NCBI GenBank assembly: GCA_030637025.1
Contig: DAOVVV010000024.1
Coordinates: 1-39,878, forward strand
DNA length: 39,878 nt
Direction: 5' to 3'
DNA from: JAGLHV01 sp023143305 [NCBI: Clostridia bacterium]
Lineage (GTDB): Bacteria > CBDUZB01 > JAGLHV01
The number at the start of each line of letters is the position of its first letter. Within the stretch, counting starts at the first letter, position 1. The translations under genes were made by a program, and so were the position numbers. The notes beneath the pieces were generated by a model. The model searched no databases. It was not told the origin of the DNA and saw only the letters and a program-made list of their open reading frames with translations. Shown here one piece after another: positions 26,064 through 34,860 of this stretch.

Positions 26064-26633
26064 TTAATTTTTTTCTTCTATATATTTAAACCGGTAATTC
26101 GCTTTGGACATCTTCCCAAATAACATTTCCTCCTGGATAAAAACAGGAGAATTATCAATAAGTTTAGAAAGCCCCTCCCAAAAACCAAACCATCCTAAAG
26201 GCATAAGAATAATACTCAAAATATCAAGAGTAAGAACATTTAAAAATTTTAAATAAGTAGCCATAGTCAAAAAACTTAAAGAACAGATTCCCACAAGAAC
26301 AAATATTACTCCCCGGATACGAAGACGGGTAATCCTTTTTTTCTTTTGTAAAAACATATGAAAAAAATGTTTTTTTAATCGCTGTCTAACCATTCGTTCC
26401 GATTCTTCATTTTTTAAAGCCACGGGAGAATAAATGGTAATGAAAAAAGAACCTGTCCGGGTTTCCCGATAACGCTTTTTCAGTTCTTCAATGAAATCCT
26501 CTGATACTGTACGCATACTTAATGGCCTGGGATCAAAATCCGAAAAAACATCATCCCATGTATCAATTACAATAGCAATTTCTTTCAGGTCCTTTATTCT
26601 TTGTCCTCTTGTCTTTTCATTATTTTGATCCAT
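26064..26633 (-). CDS. Conserved two-helix membrane protein with DFDPR motif
   Basis: This is a 189-residue protein of unknown function. The cytoplasmic N-terminal half carries IVIDTWDDVFSDFDPRPLS, a signature I associate with a widespread uncharacterised bacterial family. A basic region (residues about 85-106) is followed by two transmembrane helices (about 107-130 and 133-152) and a short tail. Its ribosome site AGGAGGA is strong. It pairs with a methyltransferase gene downstream. I cannot assign a role; the conserved acidic DFDPR segment suggests a binding or regulatory surface. Confidence 0.8.
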   Translation of the reverse strand: MDQNNEKTRGQRIKDLKEIAIVIDTWDDVFSDFDPRPLSMRTVSEDFIEELKKRYRETRTGSFFITIYSPVALKNEESERMVRQRLKKHFFHMFLQKKKRITRLRIRGVIFVLVGICSLSFLTMATYLKFLNVLTLDILSIILMPLGWFGFWEGLSKLIDNSPVFIQEEMLFGKMSKANYRFKYIEEKN

Positions 26634-26734
26634 ATATTAAATCCTCCTGATAATAAATTTACTAACAAAGAAACAAGAGACAATATTTTTTTCATAAATA
26701 CCCGAACTATCCCTATTTTCAAACTTCAAAAAAC

Positions 26735-26776
26735 AAATAAAATACCCCCGGAATAAAAAGCTTTTCCGGGGGTATT
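26735..26776 (-). terminator. Strong rho-independent terminator of the porin gene
   Basis: A perfect 13-bp stem (26764-26776 with 26741-26753, core CCCCCGGAA/TTCCGGGGG) is followed on the minus strand by TTTATTTGTTTT. It lies about 20 bases after the porin stop and isolates it from the genes downstream. Confidence 0.92.
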
Positions 26777-26796
26777 AATTTTCCATATGAATTGTC

Positions 26797-28152
26797 TCAG
26801 AAAGTTACTTTCATTGAACCAATGATTCGATAACCAGTAGTATCATTAATCTCATTAAAAGTAGCACCCGCCAAATACACCCCGGTATTTAAGCCAAAAG
26901 TAACCTCTTTATTATAAGCATACTGAAGGTCTAACTCCACGAAATCACCTAAATGTTCTTCATTTTGGAGAATATAAACTCCATAAACTCCAAAAAGAGC
27001 AGTCCCTTCCAAAGGTTTCTTATCCCAAAGATAATGAGTATATCTTATATTAGCAGTAAGATCTTTAACCGGTTTGAGCTGAGTAATAATATGCATAAGA
27101 TGAGCATTACAAGGAGCAACCAGGGCGTTATCCAGACTTCCACCTCCCTGATTTTCACACATTATATCCCAGGCAGTATAGTCCCCTCCCAGATCCCCTT
27201 CTTGTTCCCCGGAACGATAATTATAAAGTAGAGTTATCGACGGAAGCAATTTAATAGGGGTAAGTAAGGTTGCAGAAATATCTGTCGCCCAGGCATCTCT
27301 GTCCCCCGGAAAATGGTATGTTGACAATACACTATTTGCCAATCCCCCGGGAAAATCTCCGGTTTGATGAGCTATTTCTGCCTGAAGAACAAAAGGCAGT
27401 GTTGGTGAATCAGGAGCAAAGTTAGGGCCAAAACTACAACGAAAGCCAACAGTGTTTACTTTATCTTTAAAAAGAGCTGCATCTTTGCCTGTCTCTTTAA
27501 CAAAATAATAAATTTCACTAAGAGCATTGTTTTCAGAAAAATTATAACGAAAATTAACTCCATAAAGATCTACATCGTCTTCAAGATTCACACTATTCCC
27601 TTCACTAATTTGTGCATAAAAAGGGTCAATAACTATAGGGGCCAAATCAATTGTTGCCCGGATAGCATCAAAAGCTTTACGTTCACTTAAATCTATAGCA
27701 TTAATCGCAGTAATGTTTGGACTAAAAAATACTAATAAATTCGTATCCGGATCACCAATAATCATAGCATTACCAAAAACTAATTCCTGACGGCCAATTA
27801 TTAAATCTAAAGGAGAAAAAAGAATTTTCTTCAAAGTGACATACGCTAAATCCAAATCAATATCGGTACTCTGGCTATCAGAAGCACTTACTTCTAATCC
27901 CCAATCCCTTTCGTTAAGCAGTCGCACTGTTGCAGTCACATCATCGGATAAAGCAGCATCTAAGCGTAAGCGTACTGTTGACATCCACCACGAGCCCCCA
28001 ATATTTCCGCTTCTAAGATCAAGGCTTTCATGATTTATTGCACGGATATTAATATCCCCGCTAACCTTAATCTTCTCACCTTCAGAGTATGCAGTAAAGG
28101 TAATACCAAAAACAAATAAAACTGTTAAAATTAATATCCAACATTTATTCAT
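26797..28152 (-). CDS. Outer-membrane beta-barrel porin, alginate-export-like
   Basis: This 451-residue protein has a clear signal peptide (residues 1-23, cleavage near AYS-EG), many alternating short amphipathic strands and a C-terminal phenylalanine, all typical of outer-membrane barrels. Segments such as VRLRLDAALSDDVTATVRL and LIIGRQELVFGNAMI resemble alginate-export or phosphate-porin-like families. The substrate is unknown. The gene stands alone between its own promoter (28275-28303) and a strong terminator, suggesting independent and probably high expression. It supports a diderm envelope. Confidence 0.85.
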   Translation of the reverse strand: MNKCWILILTVLFVFGITFTAYSEGEKIKVSGDINIRAINHESLDLRSGNIGGSWWMSTVRLRLDAALSDDVTATVRLLNERDWGLEVSASDSQSTDIDLDLAYVTLKKILFSPLDLIIGRQELVFGNAMIIGDPDTNLLVFFSPNITAINAIDLSERKAFDAIRATIDLAPIVIDPFYAQISEGNSVNLEDDVDLYGVNFRYNFSENNALSEIYYFVKETGKDAALFKDKVNTVGFRCSFGPNFAPDSPTLPFVLQAEIAHQTGDFPGGLANSVLSTYHFPGDRDAWATDISATLLTPIKLLPSITLLYNYRSGEQEGDLGGDYTAWDIMCENQGGGSLDNALVAPCNAHLMHIITQLKPVKDLTANIRYTHYLWDKKPLEGTALFGVYGVYILQNEEHLGDFVELDLQYAYNKEVTFGLNTGVYLAGATFNEINDTTGYRIIGSMKVTF

Positions 28153-28274
28153 TTATATCCCCCTTTTTTGTTTTTTTTAATTTAACTGCTTTTAAAATCT
28201 CCAAATGAAATTTTATTTTACGTTCACCCCCTCTTTTCATTTATTTTTTTTCTTAAATAATTAATCACCCTCTA

Positions 28275-28303
28275 AAACTAACAAAGAATCTCTTAATTGT
28301 CAA
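28275..28303 (-). promoter_or_regulatory. Promoter of the porin gene
   Basis: On the minus strand, TTGACA (28298-28303), a 17-base spacer and TAGTTT (28275-28280). The leader to the porin ATG is about 115 bases, and an AAGGGGG ribosome site lies just before the start. Confidence 0.6.
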
Positions 28304-28329
28304 GACTAAAAAAACATTTCTTTTGTTAT

Positions 28330-28998
28330 TTATTTCTGAATTTCGACCAATGTGTCAACTGAAACTAATTCAAATAACTCAATCACCTCTTTATTTTTCA
28401 TTCTTACACACCCATGTGATGCCGGTGTCCCAATTAATCCTTCTTCCGGTGTTCCATGGATATAAACATAACGCTTTAATGTTTCAAGATTAATACCTGA
28501 TTCTAATCCTTTTAACCACATTATACGGGTAGTTACAAAATCCTCAGGAACATCTGTCTTGTCAATATAAATTTTAGCAATTTTTTTCGTATTTTTACGT
28601 GCTTTAAAAATTGTCCCAATCTTAGCTCCTTCTCCATGTTTGGAAGCAATATAGTGGGTACCTAAAGGAGTCTTATTGCTTCCCGGTTTGCTGCCCACTC
28701 CGTATTTAGAAGTGGAAACAGGGTAGGTTTTAATAATTTTTTCATCTTTGATAAGATAAAGTTTTTGTTTGGAAATACTTACGATAATCGCAAATTGATC
28801 GGACTTAAGATTAAATTTTACTTGTAGTTTTTGCAAAATTTTCTTTCGGTTTAAAATATTTTCTTTAACAATTGCATTATCTGTCAAAGTTTCATTTTTT
28901 TTCTTAACTTCACCTTTTAAACAACTCACAATAGAAAAAGAAATAATTAAACAAATTAATTTCATTCTTATTCTTCTTTTTATAGTCTCTATATCCAT
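28330..28998 (-). CDS. L,D-transpeptidase (YkuD domain), probable lipoprotein
   Basis: This enzyme forms L,D cross-links in peptidoglycan or attaches proteins to it. The 222-residue protein has the YkuD catalytic block with HGTPEE (H181 onward) and SHGCVRM (H195, catalytic C197). It begins with a basic stretch and hydrophobic leader ending IVSC (Cys26), a plausible lipobox. The start at 28998 is supported by AAGGAGA. The enzyme acts on meso-DAP, in line with the DNPR-type MurE in this window. The 203-base upstream gap has a 10-base copy of the repeat seen at 14.1 kb. Confidence 0.92.
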   Translation of the reverse strand: MDIETIKRRIRMKLICLIISFSIVSCLKGEVKKKNETLTDNAIVKENILNRKKILQKLQVKFNLKSDQFAIIVSISKQKLYLIKDEKIIKTYPVSTSKYGVGSKPGSNKTPLGTHYIASKHGEGAKIGTIFKARKNTKKIAKIYIDKTDVPEDFVTTRIMWLKGLESGINLETLKRYVYIHGTPEEGLIGTPASHGCVRMKNKEVIELFELVSVDTLVEIQK

Positions 28999-29201
28999 AA
29001 AAAATCTCCTTTTTTTTAACCACTAGATAAATTTTTCAATTTTTTAGTTAAACTTTTACCAACGCTCTACATTTCTATTATGCCCATAATTCATTTATTA
29101 TAATAATAATAAAGCTTCATAGATGTTTTCTATTCTACTTTTATAAATCAACTGCCCCTCAGCAAGCTATAGGCCCTTCGACTACAGAGTTTTTAATTCA
29201 G

Positions 29202-29744
29202 CTAACATTCAAAAGCTGTTATTAACCCATCACTCTCCCCTATGGGAGGAAAAACCTCATCAAAATAGATTTGTTCTCTTGTTATAATATTTTTAAGGTG
29301 ATTACACAAACACTTTATGCATAATGAATCACCTTTATACTCCGAATTCATATTAAACTTATATACATCGCGAAAATAAACTTCCGGGGAACACCAAAGA
29401 AAACGAGCTGATCGGCCACAATCGCAATGTCTTTTTATTCTTGAAATTAAAATCTTCATTTTTTCAATATCTTCTTTCCTAAAATTATACTTTTTCATTT
29501 GCTGAAAGCTATAAAATTGATAAGCATTAAGAGGTTTAAACGGTTCTACTACTATTGCTTTATATTGGAAAAAATTTAAATATTCTTTGTATTTTTCCAT
29601 AAAACAGGAAGTACATAATTTTAATCGTTCACCTTGCTTATATAATCTGCGATAAGTCGCATCAAAAAAATGATATTTATTTTTTTCTAAAGGAATATAA
29701 CACCTTTCACATCTTATTTCCCTCTTACCAAAAAAATTAAACAT
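29202..29744 (-). CDS. Cysteine-rich hypothetical, probable zinc-binding
   Basis: I do not recognise this 180-residue protein. It has many paired cysteines: C12/C15, C44/C47, then CDC around residue 107 and CIKCLC near residue 143, so two zinc sites are likely. It has no signal peptide or membrane helix and is rich in aromatic residues. It lies 20 bases after the DUF1801-like gene and may be co-transcribed with it. It could be a nucleic-acid-binding or redox protein, but nothing specific supports either. Confidence 0.6.
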   Translation of the reverse strand: MFNFFGKREIRCERCYIPLEKNKYHFFDATYRRLYKQGERLKLCTSCFMEKYKEYLNFFQYKAIVVEPFKPLNAYQFYSFQQMKKYNFRKEDIEKMKILISRIKRHCDCGRSARFLWCSPEVYFRDVYKFNMNSEYKGDSLCIKCLCNHLKNIITREQIYFDEVFPPIGESDGLITAFEC

Positions 29745-29764
29745 TTTTGTTGTAAAAACCTCCT

Positions 29765-30118
29765 TTATAATTGGAAAGATTGCTTAACATAATAGGCAAC
29801 TTTTTTCTTTTTAATATCCTCCGGTTTAAAGATTTTTAAATGCCGTCTTAACTTTCCGCTTCCTTCCAGAAAATTATCCGAATCCTGAAACTCTACCCCC
29901 CTATCAAATTCAACAGATATATGATTTCTCCGAACAAAGATTCCGCAAAATAATCTCTTATCTCCTATAAAAACCAAACCACCGTATTTTATTTCTTCTT
30001 TTATTTTATAAGCTATTTTTAAAACTAATTTTCTTAAAGAAATCACCATCACTCCTTTGTCCTTATCAATAAGCATTATATCCTGTATAAAATTATCAAT
30101 CTTAGGATTTGTTTTCAT
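29765..30118 (-). CDS. DUF1801-like (YdhG) domain protein
   Basis: This 117-residue cytoplasmic protein has a central run YGGLVFIGDKRLFCGIF and a later LEGSGKLRRHLKIF, the pattern of the DUF1801/YdhG fold (a CyaY-YjbR-like alpha/beta sandwich). Function in this family is not established. Some members bind small ligands or metals. The ribosome site GGAAGGA precedes the ATG. It stands upstream of the Cys-rich gene at 29.2 kb. Confidence 0.75.
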   Translation of the reverse strand: MKTNPKIDNFIQDIMLIDKDKGVMVISLRKLVLKIAYKIKEEIKYGGLVFIGDKRLFCGIFVRRNHISVEFDRGVEFQDSDNFLEGSGKLRRHLKIFKPEDIKKKKVAYYVKQSFQL

Positions 30119-30239
30119 ATTTTATCCTTCCTACTCTAATTTTTTATCGATAACAAATTTTTCCTTTTTCCCCAAGCAATAACTCATCTTAGTTCTTCAC
30201 CCATTCCCTCTCTTATCTAAATCTAATCTTCTTTTTCTG

Positions 30240-30794
30240 TCATTTAATGCCTTCCTTTATTCCCTGTGTATCTTGATTGATATAAGCTTCAAATTTAGGC
30301 CAAAGCACCTGCTTTGCCCAATCCCATTCACCGGTATCTTCAATGCGTCCGACTCTTTTATCTGAGTCTGCCTGCAGCCAGGCAACATATATTGTAGAAG
30401 TTCCGGCTATAATTGCAATTTTAACAATTTCAGAAGAAAAAAATTGAAATTGATCTTTTTGGCCAAAGCGTTCAAATCGAGCAAATGCCTGCTTTTTTTC
30501 GATTAATTTCCACCCATTATTCCCAGCCTTCTGAAAAATTTCAGACAGAACATTATCTATAGATTTTGAGCTGCCCCCAATAGTGTATCTAAAAATAAGA
30601 GCGTCGATATCCTGATTCCCATAGAGACCTTCCACCAAAATATCGTCTATTACAAATTCAGGTAATATCCGGTTAATCTGTTGTACCGTAGGTACATAAT
30701 TCATATCCAAATATTTAATACTAAAAAAGAGTAATATTAGTATTAACACCACACTTAAAAGACAGATTAACCCTCTAAAGTTTCGTAATTTCAT
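30240..30794 (-). CDS. Membrane-anchored hypothetical protein
   Basis: This 184-residue protein has one N-terminal transmembrane helix or uncleaved signal (about 8-28), followed by an extracytoplasmic alpha/beta-looking domain with GNNGWKLIEKKQAFARFER and no cysteines. I do not recognise the family. It starts 17 bases after the HemN-like radical SAM gene, so it is probably the last gene of the cluster at 33.8-30.2 kb. It may be an envelope partner of that cluster's products. Confidence 0.6.
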   Translation of the reverse strand: MKLRNFRGLICLLSVVLILILLFFSIKYLDMNYVPTVQQINRILPEFVIDDILVEGLYGNQDIDALIFRYTIGGSSKSIDNVLSEIFQKAGNNGWKLIEKKQAFARFERFGQKDQFQFFSSEIVKIAIIAGTSTIYVAWLQADSDKRVGRIEDTGEWDWAKQVLWPKFEAYINQDTQGIKEGIK

Positions 30795-30811
30795 ATTCGC
30801 TCTTTATTTGC

Positions 30812-32083
30812 TCATATTTTAATTTTTTTCGGCCAGGGTTCTTTCATAGCAATAGACCAAACTTTATTGATATAGTTCAACATAAAATAATTTTGGGCTA
30901 AATGTATCCAGAAAGATCCGCTTTCGGTAAGAGAAAATTTTTTATCCTTTTCCTTGAGTAATTTTAATATTTGAAACAGTTTTATTGTTTTTAATACCTT
31001 TTTATCTTCCCCAAAAACATCCTTTATTTGTCCTCCATAAAAATAGGTCTCATATAATTTCCAATAAAACCAATAATATTTTGATAAAGAAGGAGTAATA
31101 TCCATTTTCACAGATATAGGAAGTTTGTTGCCTGATAAAGTTTTTATGTATTGGTCCACAGAAAAAGTATTTAGGTAAAACATATTAGAAAAATTCGATC
31201 CTGCCCCTGCACCAATCCCTATGTAATATTCCCTGGTAACCGATGAATATCTGGGGCTATCCCCTTTTTTAAATCCCCATACTGAAACCCTATTAAACCC
31301 TTTTTTTAAAAGATAGTTATGAATTTTTCTATATACTTTCCTTCTGGTAAAAATATTAGGCATTTTAATTTTCTTAAGTTTTAAATACTGTCCTACGGAA
31401 GAATAGGGAAAAGTAAAAAGAGGATACATTGTTATTTGATTAATATTTAAATTTATAGCTTTATCTAAATCAAACATAACATCGGTTATGCTTTGTGCCG
31501 GCAAAGCAAACATTAAATCCAGATTTACCGAATTAAAATTTGCCAGTTTGGCAACTTCTATTGCCGAAAAAATGTCTTTTGCCTGATAATTCCTACCCAG
31601 AAAACAAAGATGTTTATCCTTGAAACTTTGAACTCCAATACTGATTAAGGTAATACCATCTTTCTTTAATTTTTGAATCGTAGATTTATTTACATCGGAA
31701 ATACTTGTTTCCAGGCAAATATCTCCGACAACTGTGAATTTTTCTTTTATTGCTTTTAAAATCACACTAAGTTCATCAATCAGGTTAGTGGGAGTACCTC
31801 CACCAATATAAACAGAAGAAATTTCGATTCTTCCCAGTTTTTCGTAATAAAGCTCTATCTCTTTTAAAACAGCACCTAAATAAGGGTTCACCAGATTTTT
31901 ATCATATTTTATTTTATTATAAGCACAATACGGACACATATTTTTACAAAAGGGAATATGAATATATAATCCTATCCTTTTGGTTGGTAAAAATTGTATT
32001 TCATTTACTTTTTTAAAAACAAACTCTTGCTCTTTACCTACCAGGTATCGCCTTAGTGTTTTAGTTAAGAAATTAATAATCAT
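30812..32083 (-). CDS. HemN/HemW-like radical SAM protein
   Basis: This 423-residue protein has the 4Fe-4S radical SAM motif of the coproporphyrinogen oxidase-like family, IGLYIHIPFCKNMCPYC (cysteines 46, 50, 53), followed by VYIGGGTPTNL and a HemN-type C-terminal winged region. Relatives are HemN (oxygen-independent coproporphyrinogen oxidase), HemW (heme chaperone) and Heme-transfer/methyltransfer enzymes; sequence alone does not choose between them. It overlaps operonically with another radical SAM gene (one base between them, AGGGG inside the end of that gene). The pairing with a putative heme-binding membrane protein upstream suggests a heme or cofactor role. Confidence 0.85.
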   Translation of the reverse strand: MIINFLTKTLRRYLVGKEQEFVFKKVNEIQFLPTKRIGLYIHIPFCKNMCPYCAYNKIKYDKNLVNPYLGAVLKEIELYYEKLGRIEISSVYIGGGTPTNLIDELSVILKAIKEKFTVVGDICLETSISDVNKSTIQKLKKDGITLISIGVQSFKDKHLCFLGRNYQAKDIFSAIEVAKLANFNSVNLDLMFALPAQSITDVMFDLDKAINLNINQITMYPLFTFPYSSVGQYLKLKKIKMPNIFTRRKVYRKIHNYLLKKGFNRVSVWGFKKGDSPRYSSVTREYYIGIGAGAGSNFSNMFYLNTFSVDQYIKTLSGNKLPISVKMDITPSLSKYYWFYWKLYETYFYGGQIKDVFGEDKKVLKTIKLFQILKLLKEKDKKFSLTESGSFWIHLAQNYFMLNYINKVWSIAMKEPWPKKIKI

Positions 32084-32084
32084 C

Positions 32085-33008
32085 CTAACCCCTGGGTAAA
32101 TAACTTAAAGCTAAAAAAATAGCACTCGGCTTTAGTTTTAAAATATAAATAATCTCAGGATATCCGAGATAGCCACAGTTTTTACAAGCAATCTCATTTC
32201 CCAGAGCACGACAACATTGATACAGTTTATTATTGGCGTATACATAACATATTTTGGACGGCCTCTTCCAACTATCATTAGCAACAGCTTTTAAACAAGC
32301 CGTTGAATTTAATATTTTATATCCTTTATTTTTTAAAGCAAAAATCCTTTCAATGATTTTTCTTTTTTCTTCCATATCCAGAAAAAGCTCATCGTATCCA
32401 TAATACGGAGTATGAAAGTAAAAGAAAATCCCTTTAATTTGTTCAATATTGGTTATTTCATCACAAAACTTTTCAATTTCATTTTGATTTTTTTTGTTTA
32501 TGGTAAAATTTATGATGATATTGGGATGACTTGATTTTTTTATATTACGCAGAACTACATCATAAATATTTTTTCCATTTCCACGCAATTCATTATTGGT
32601 TTCTTTTAATCCATCTAAACTCACAAAAACAGAATCAGTCGATACTTCAATGGGAAATGTTCCATTGGTATAAATACTTACTAAATAAAATCCAATTCCT
32701 CTGGCCAGTTTTACAACATCATTCAGTTTATATTTTCCATCTCGCCAGAGAAAAGGTTCCCCTCCCTCAATAAAAACAGACCTGATTCCTTTATCATGAA
32801 ATATTTGTAACCCTTTACCAATTTCCTCATATGATAAATCGGGAATATTTTTTCTGTTGGCAACATCACATTGTTTACAATTAAGATTACAATTCTCATT
32901 AATAACCAAGCCGCCTATAAAGGGTATTTCTTTACCCAATATCTTTGTCCTTATAAAATAACTTATCGCGTATAAAAAGTATTGTACTTTTTTAAATATA
33001 GTTTTCAT
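32085..33008 (-). CDS. Radical SAM protein with auxiliary cysteine region
   Basis: This 307-residue enzyme has the canonical Cx3Cx2C motif in NENCNLNCKQC (C40, C44, C47), then EGGEPFLWRDG for SAM binding. A C-terminal cysteine-rich segment (C238, C254, C265, C266, C275, C278) resembles a SPASM-like auxiliary cluster domain. Such proteins mature peptides, proteins or small molecules. There is no RiPP precursor or transporter nearby. The N-terminus is basic and partly hydrophobic (about 8-20), perhaps membrane-associating. It is immediately coupled to the HemN-like gene. Confidence 0.87.
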   Translation of the reverse strand: MKTIFKKVQYFLYAISYFIRTKILGKEIPFIGGLVINENCNLNCKQCDVANRKNIPDLSYEEIGKGLQIFHDKGIRSVFIEGGEPFLWRDGKYKLNDVVKLARGIGFYLVSIYTNGTFPIEVSTDSVFVSLDGLKETNNELRGNGKNIYDVVLRNIKKSSHPNIIINFTINKKNQNEIEKFCDEITNIEQIKGIFFYFHTPYYGYDELFLDMEEKRKIIERIFALKNKGYKILNSTACLKAVANDSWKRPSKICYVYANNKLYQCCRALGNEIACKNCGYLGYPEIIYILKLKPSAIFLALSYLPRG

Positions 33009-33090
33009 ATTATAATCTTAATAATAAAATCCATCTTAGGGTTGCAAATATAACCAATTCTCTATTTTTATTAGACATTTAAATTTTACA

Positions 33091-33759
33091 CTACTCCCCT
33101 ATATTAATTTTCTTCATTTTAAATATGTTTTTAAAATAAACCCAGTGCCACGATATATGAAATATGGAAATGACAAACATCGCTATCCCGGTTTCTACAT
33201 GCCAAAACAAAATATCAAAGGGCAAGGGGATAATTATGCCTAAATTAACTTTAATAATTAATAGAACCCCTGTTATTCCTGAAAATAAAAAGGTAAGGAG
33301 CAGTAAACAATTCCAAATTCTTCTATGGTTTACCAGCTTTATAATTTTTTTTCTGGATAGAATACAACCAAATAAATATAAAAAAACTAAAACTAATGAT
33401 ATGGGCAACAAATGATAAATTCGTTTATGCCCCCTATTCCTTTCCTCTACCCCGATAAGCTGAGTATTTGATTCCAATGATACATCAATATCAGTGACCA
33501 CTTTTGTTTCTAATTCTTTGTTCTTTTTTAAATGGTCACCATCATTTATTATGATTTCGCTATTAGTGAAATTACTCTTTCTATCTTCCGGTGCCGGCTG
33601 CGAACGGTCACAAATCCCATCATTGTCTGTATCAATATATCTTCTACAATCACCAGGATAAACATCATTAATTTTACCTAAAGGACAATCATCCCAGGCT
33701 AATCCTATTATGGGAATTAAAATAAACAATAACAAAGTAAAGATTATTTTTTTTATCAT
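33091..33759 (-). CDS. Secreted DxDxDG-loop protein with putative heme-binding membrane domain
   Basis: This 222-residue protein has a signal peptide (1-21), then an extracytoplasmic segment with three cysteines (25, 38, 50) and a calcium-loop-like DTDNDGICD (43-51). A long charged linker and three transmembrane helices (about 116-134, 148-169, 186-206) follow. The last helices carry histidines 187, 201 and 205 in HVETGIAMF and HISWHWVYF, as in DUF4405 or cytochrome b-like domains, so heme binding is plausible. It leads the cluster with two radical SAM genes, 82 bases upstream. No clear ribosome site is seen. A 20-base palindrome sits just before the start. Confidence 0.7.
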   Translation of the reverse strand: MIKKIIFTLLLFILIPIIGLAWDDCPLGKINDVYPGDCRRYIDTDNDGICDRSQPAPEDRKSNFTNSEIIINDGDHLKKNKELETKVVTDIDVSLESNTQLIGVEERNRGHKRIYHLLPISLVLVFLYLFGCILSRKKIIKLVNHRRIWNCLLLLTFLFSGITGVLLIIKVNLGIIIPLPFDILFWHVETGIAMFVISIFHISWHWVYFKNIFKMKKINIGE

Positions 33760-33768
33760 AAAATTATT

Positions 33769-33788
33769 AGTTATAAAGTAATATAACT
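33769..33788. promoter_or_regulatory. Palindrome AGTTATA-N6-TATAACT, possible operator
   Basis: This perfect 7-bp inverted repeat lies 10-30 bases before the start of the putative heme-membrane protein gene, where a ribosome site would be expected. It could be a repressor operator or an RNA hairpin affecting translation. Confidence 0.35.
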
Positions 33789-33818
33789 TCCTTTCTTGTT
33801 TTTTTGCAATATATTGTG

Positions 33819-34265
33819 TTATCTGCTGTTTTGGGCTGATTTATCTATTTTTTTTATCACTTCATTTAATTCTTTTCTGGAACTTATATTACATTTAGAA
33901 CCTATCAACTCCACCGCTTTTTGATAGGCATGCTCACTTTTTTCCTGCTGATAAATTCTGTTATATACTACAAATAAACGACCATACGTCAAACCTAAAT
34001 CATTGATAAAAATATTATAATTTGTGCTTTGAGGATCTAGCGTCTTTTTGTAAGATTCCAATTTGTCTATAATGAAATTTAAAGAAATTAAAGATGAATT
34101 AATTTCACCTGTTTGGTACACTTTGAAAGCTAATTCTTCGCACTGGACAAGATTTTCCAATTTCGCTCTTTGTTTATTGTAAAATATGACCTTAGCCCAA
34201 AAAATACTTACACCCACGCCACCAATTATTATACCAATCATTATAAATACTAACTTTTTTTGCAT
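33819..34265 (-). CDS. Membrane-anchored hypothetical, TPR-like
   Basis: This 148-residue protein has an N-terminal transmembrane helix (about 4-26) and an all-helical extracytoplasmic part whose spacing (LGLTYGRLFVVYNRIYQQEK, then a helix with AYQKAVELIGSK) resembles degenerate tetratricopeptide repeats. I do not recognise a named family. It is followed, after a 59-base gap, by the heme-membrane protein gene. It may be a scaffold protein. Confidence 0.6.
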   Translation of the reverse strand: MQKKLVFIMIGIIIGGVGVSIFWAKVIFYNKQRAKLENLVQCEELAFKVYQTGEINSSLISLNFIIDKLESYKKTLDPQSTNYNIFINDLGLTYGRLFVVYNRIYQQEKSEHAYQKAVELIGSKCNISSRKELNEVIKKIDKSAQNSR

Positions 34266-34333
34266 AATTTTATCTTCTTTTTTAAATTTCTAAACCCTTT
34301 TTGTTGTGTCATAAAAAGAAATCTCCTTTAAAT

Positions 34334-34774
34334 TTAACGTCCACCAATAAAACTTTCCTTAGGAATAAATAATCGATATTTTTTATTAAAATCATTCCCA
34401 TTTTTTGTCCAAATTAACATAGGAACTTCAAGAGTCACCCCATTATCTTCCCAAACTACCTTTGCTCTTTTTAATTCTTCCCCCTTGATATACTTATTAT
34501 AGTAATCATCAAAATAATTCATATGATAGCCATAATCTCCTCCATCTTTATATAACTTATCGTTAACAATTTTTATTTTTAATCGCGTTCTTAAAGTCTC
34601 TTGTTCTTTTACAACAAGCAAACAATACGGGTCAAAAGAATTATAATTAATCCCTATCGGCTGAACTGATTTAAATAAGACTTTTTGCGACCAAGAAATT
34701 CCAATCATCTGTGTCACAACTAAAAACAACAAAATGAAAAGGGCAATACCGGTTAATATTTTATTTGTTTTCAT
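34334..34774 (-). CDS. Hypothetical secreted or anchored protein with GDYG segment
   Basis: This 146-residue protein begins with a hydrophobic N-terminus (about 8-29) that is a signal or anchor. The remainder looks beta-rich, with DGGDYGYHMNYFDDYYNKY in the middle and a basic C-terminus. No known domain is recognised and there are no conserved catalytic residues to point to. It is a single gene among other small genes. Confidence 0.55.
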   Translation of the reverse strand: MKTNKILTGIALFILLFLVVTQMIGISWSQKVLFKSVQPIGINYNSFDPYCLLVVKEQETLRTRLKIKIVNDKLYKDGGDYGYHMNYFDDYYNKYIKGEELKRAKVVWEDNGVTLEVPMLIWTKNGNDFNKKYRLFIPKESFIGGR

Positions 34775-34860
34775 GATTTATATACTTCCACCGTGTCGTA
34801 TCAACAACTTAATGTATCACTATCAAGTAATAAATTGTATTCAATAAATTAATTATGTTT

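Noticed and set aside
32085-33008. RiPP maturase with a precursor peptide nearby
   Set aside because: No short Cys/Gly-rich precursor frame, peptidase or exporter is seen next to the radical SAM genes, so a RiPP call is not supported.
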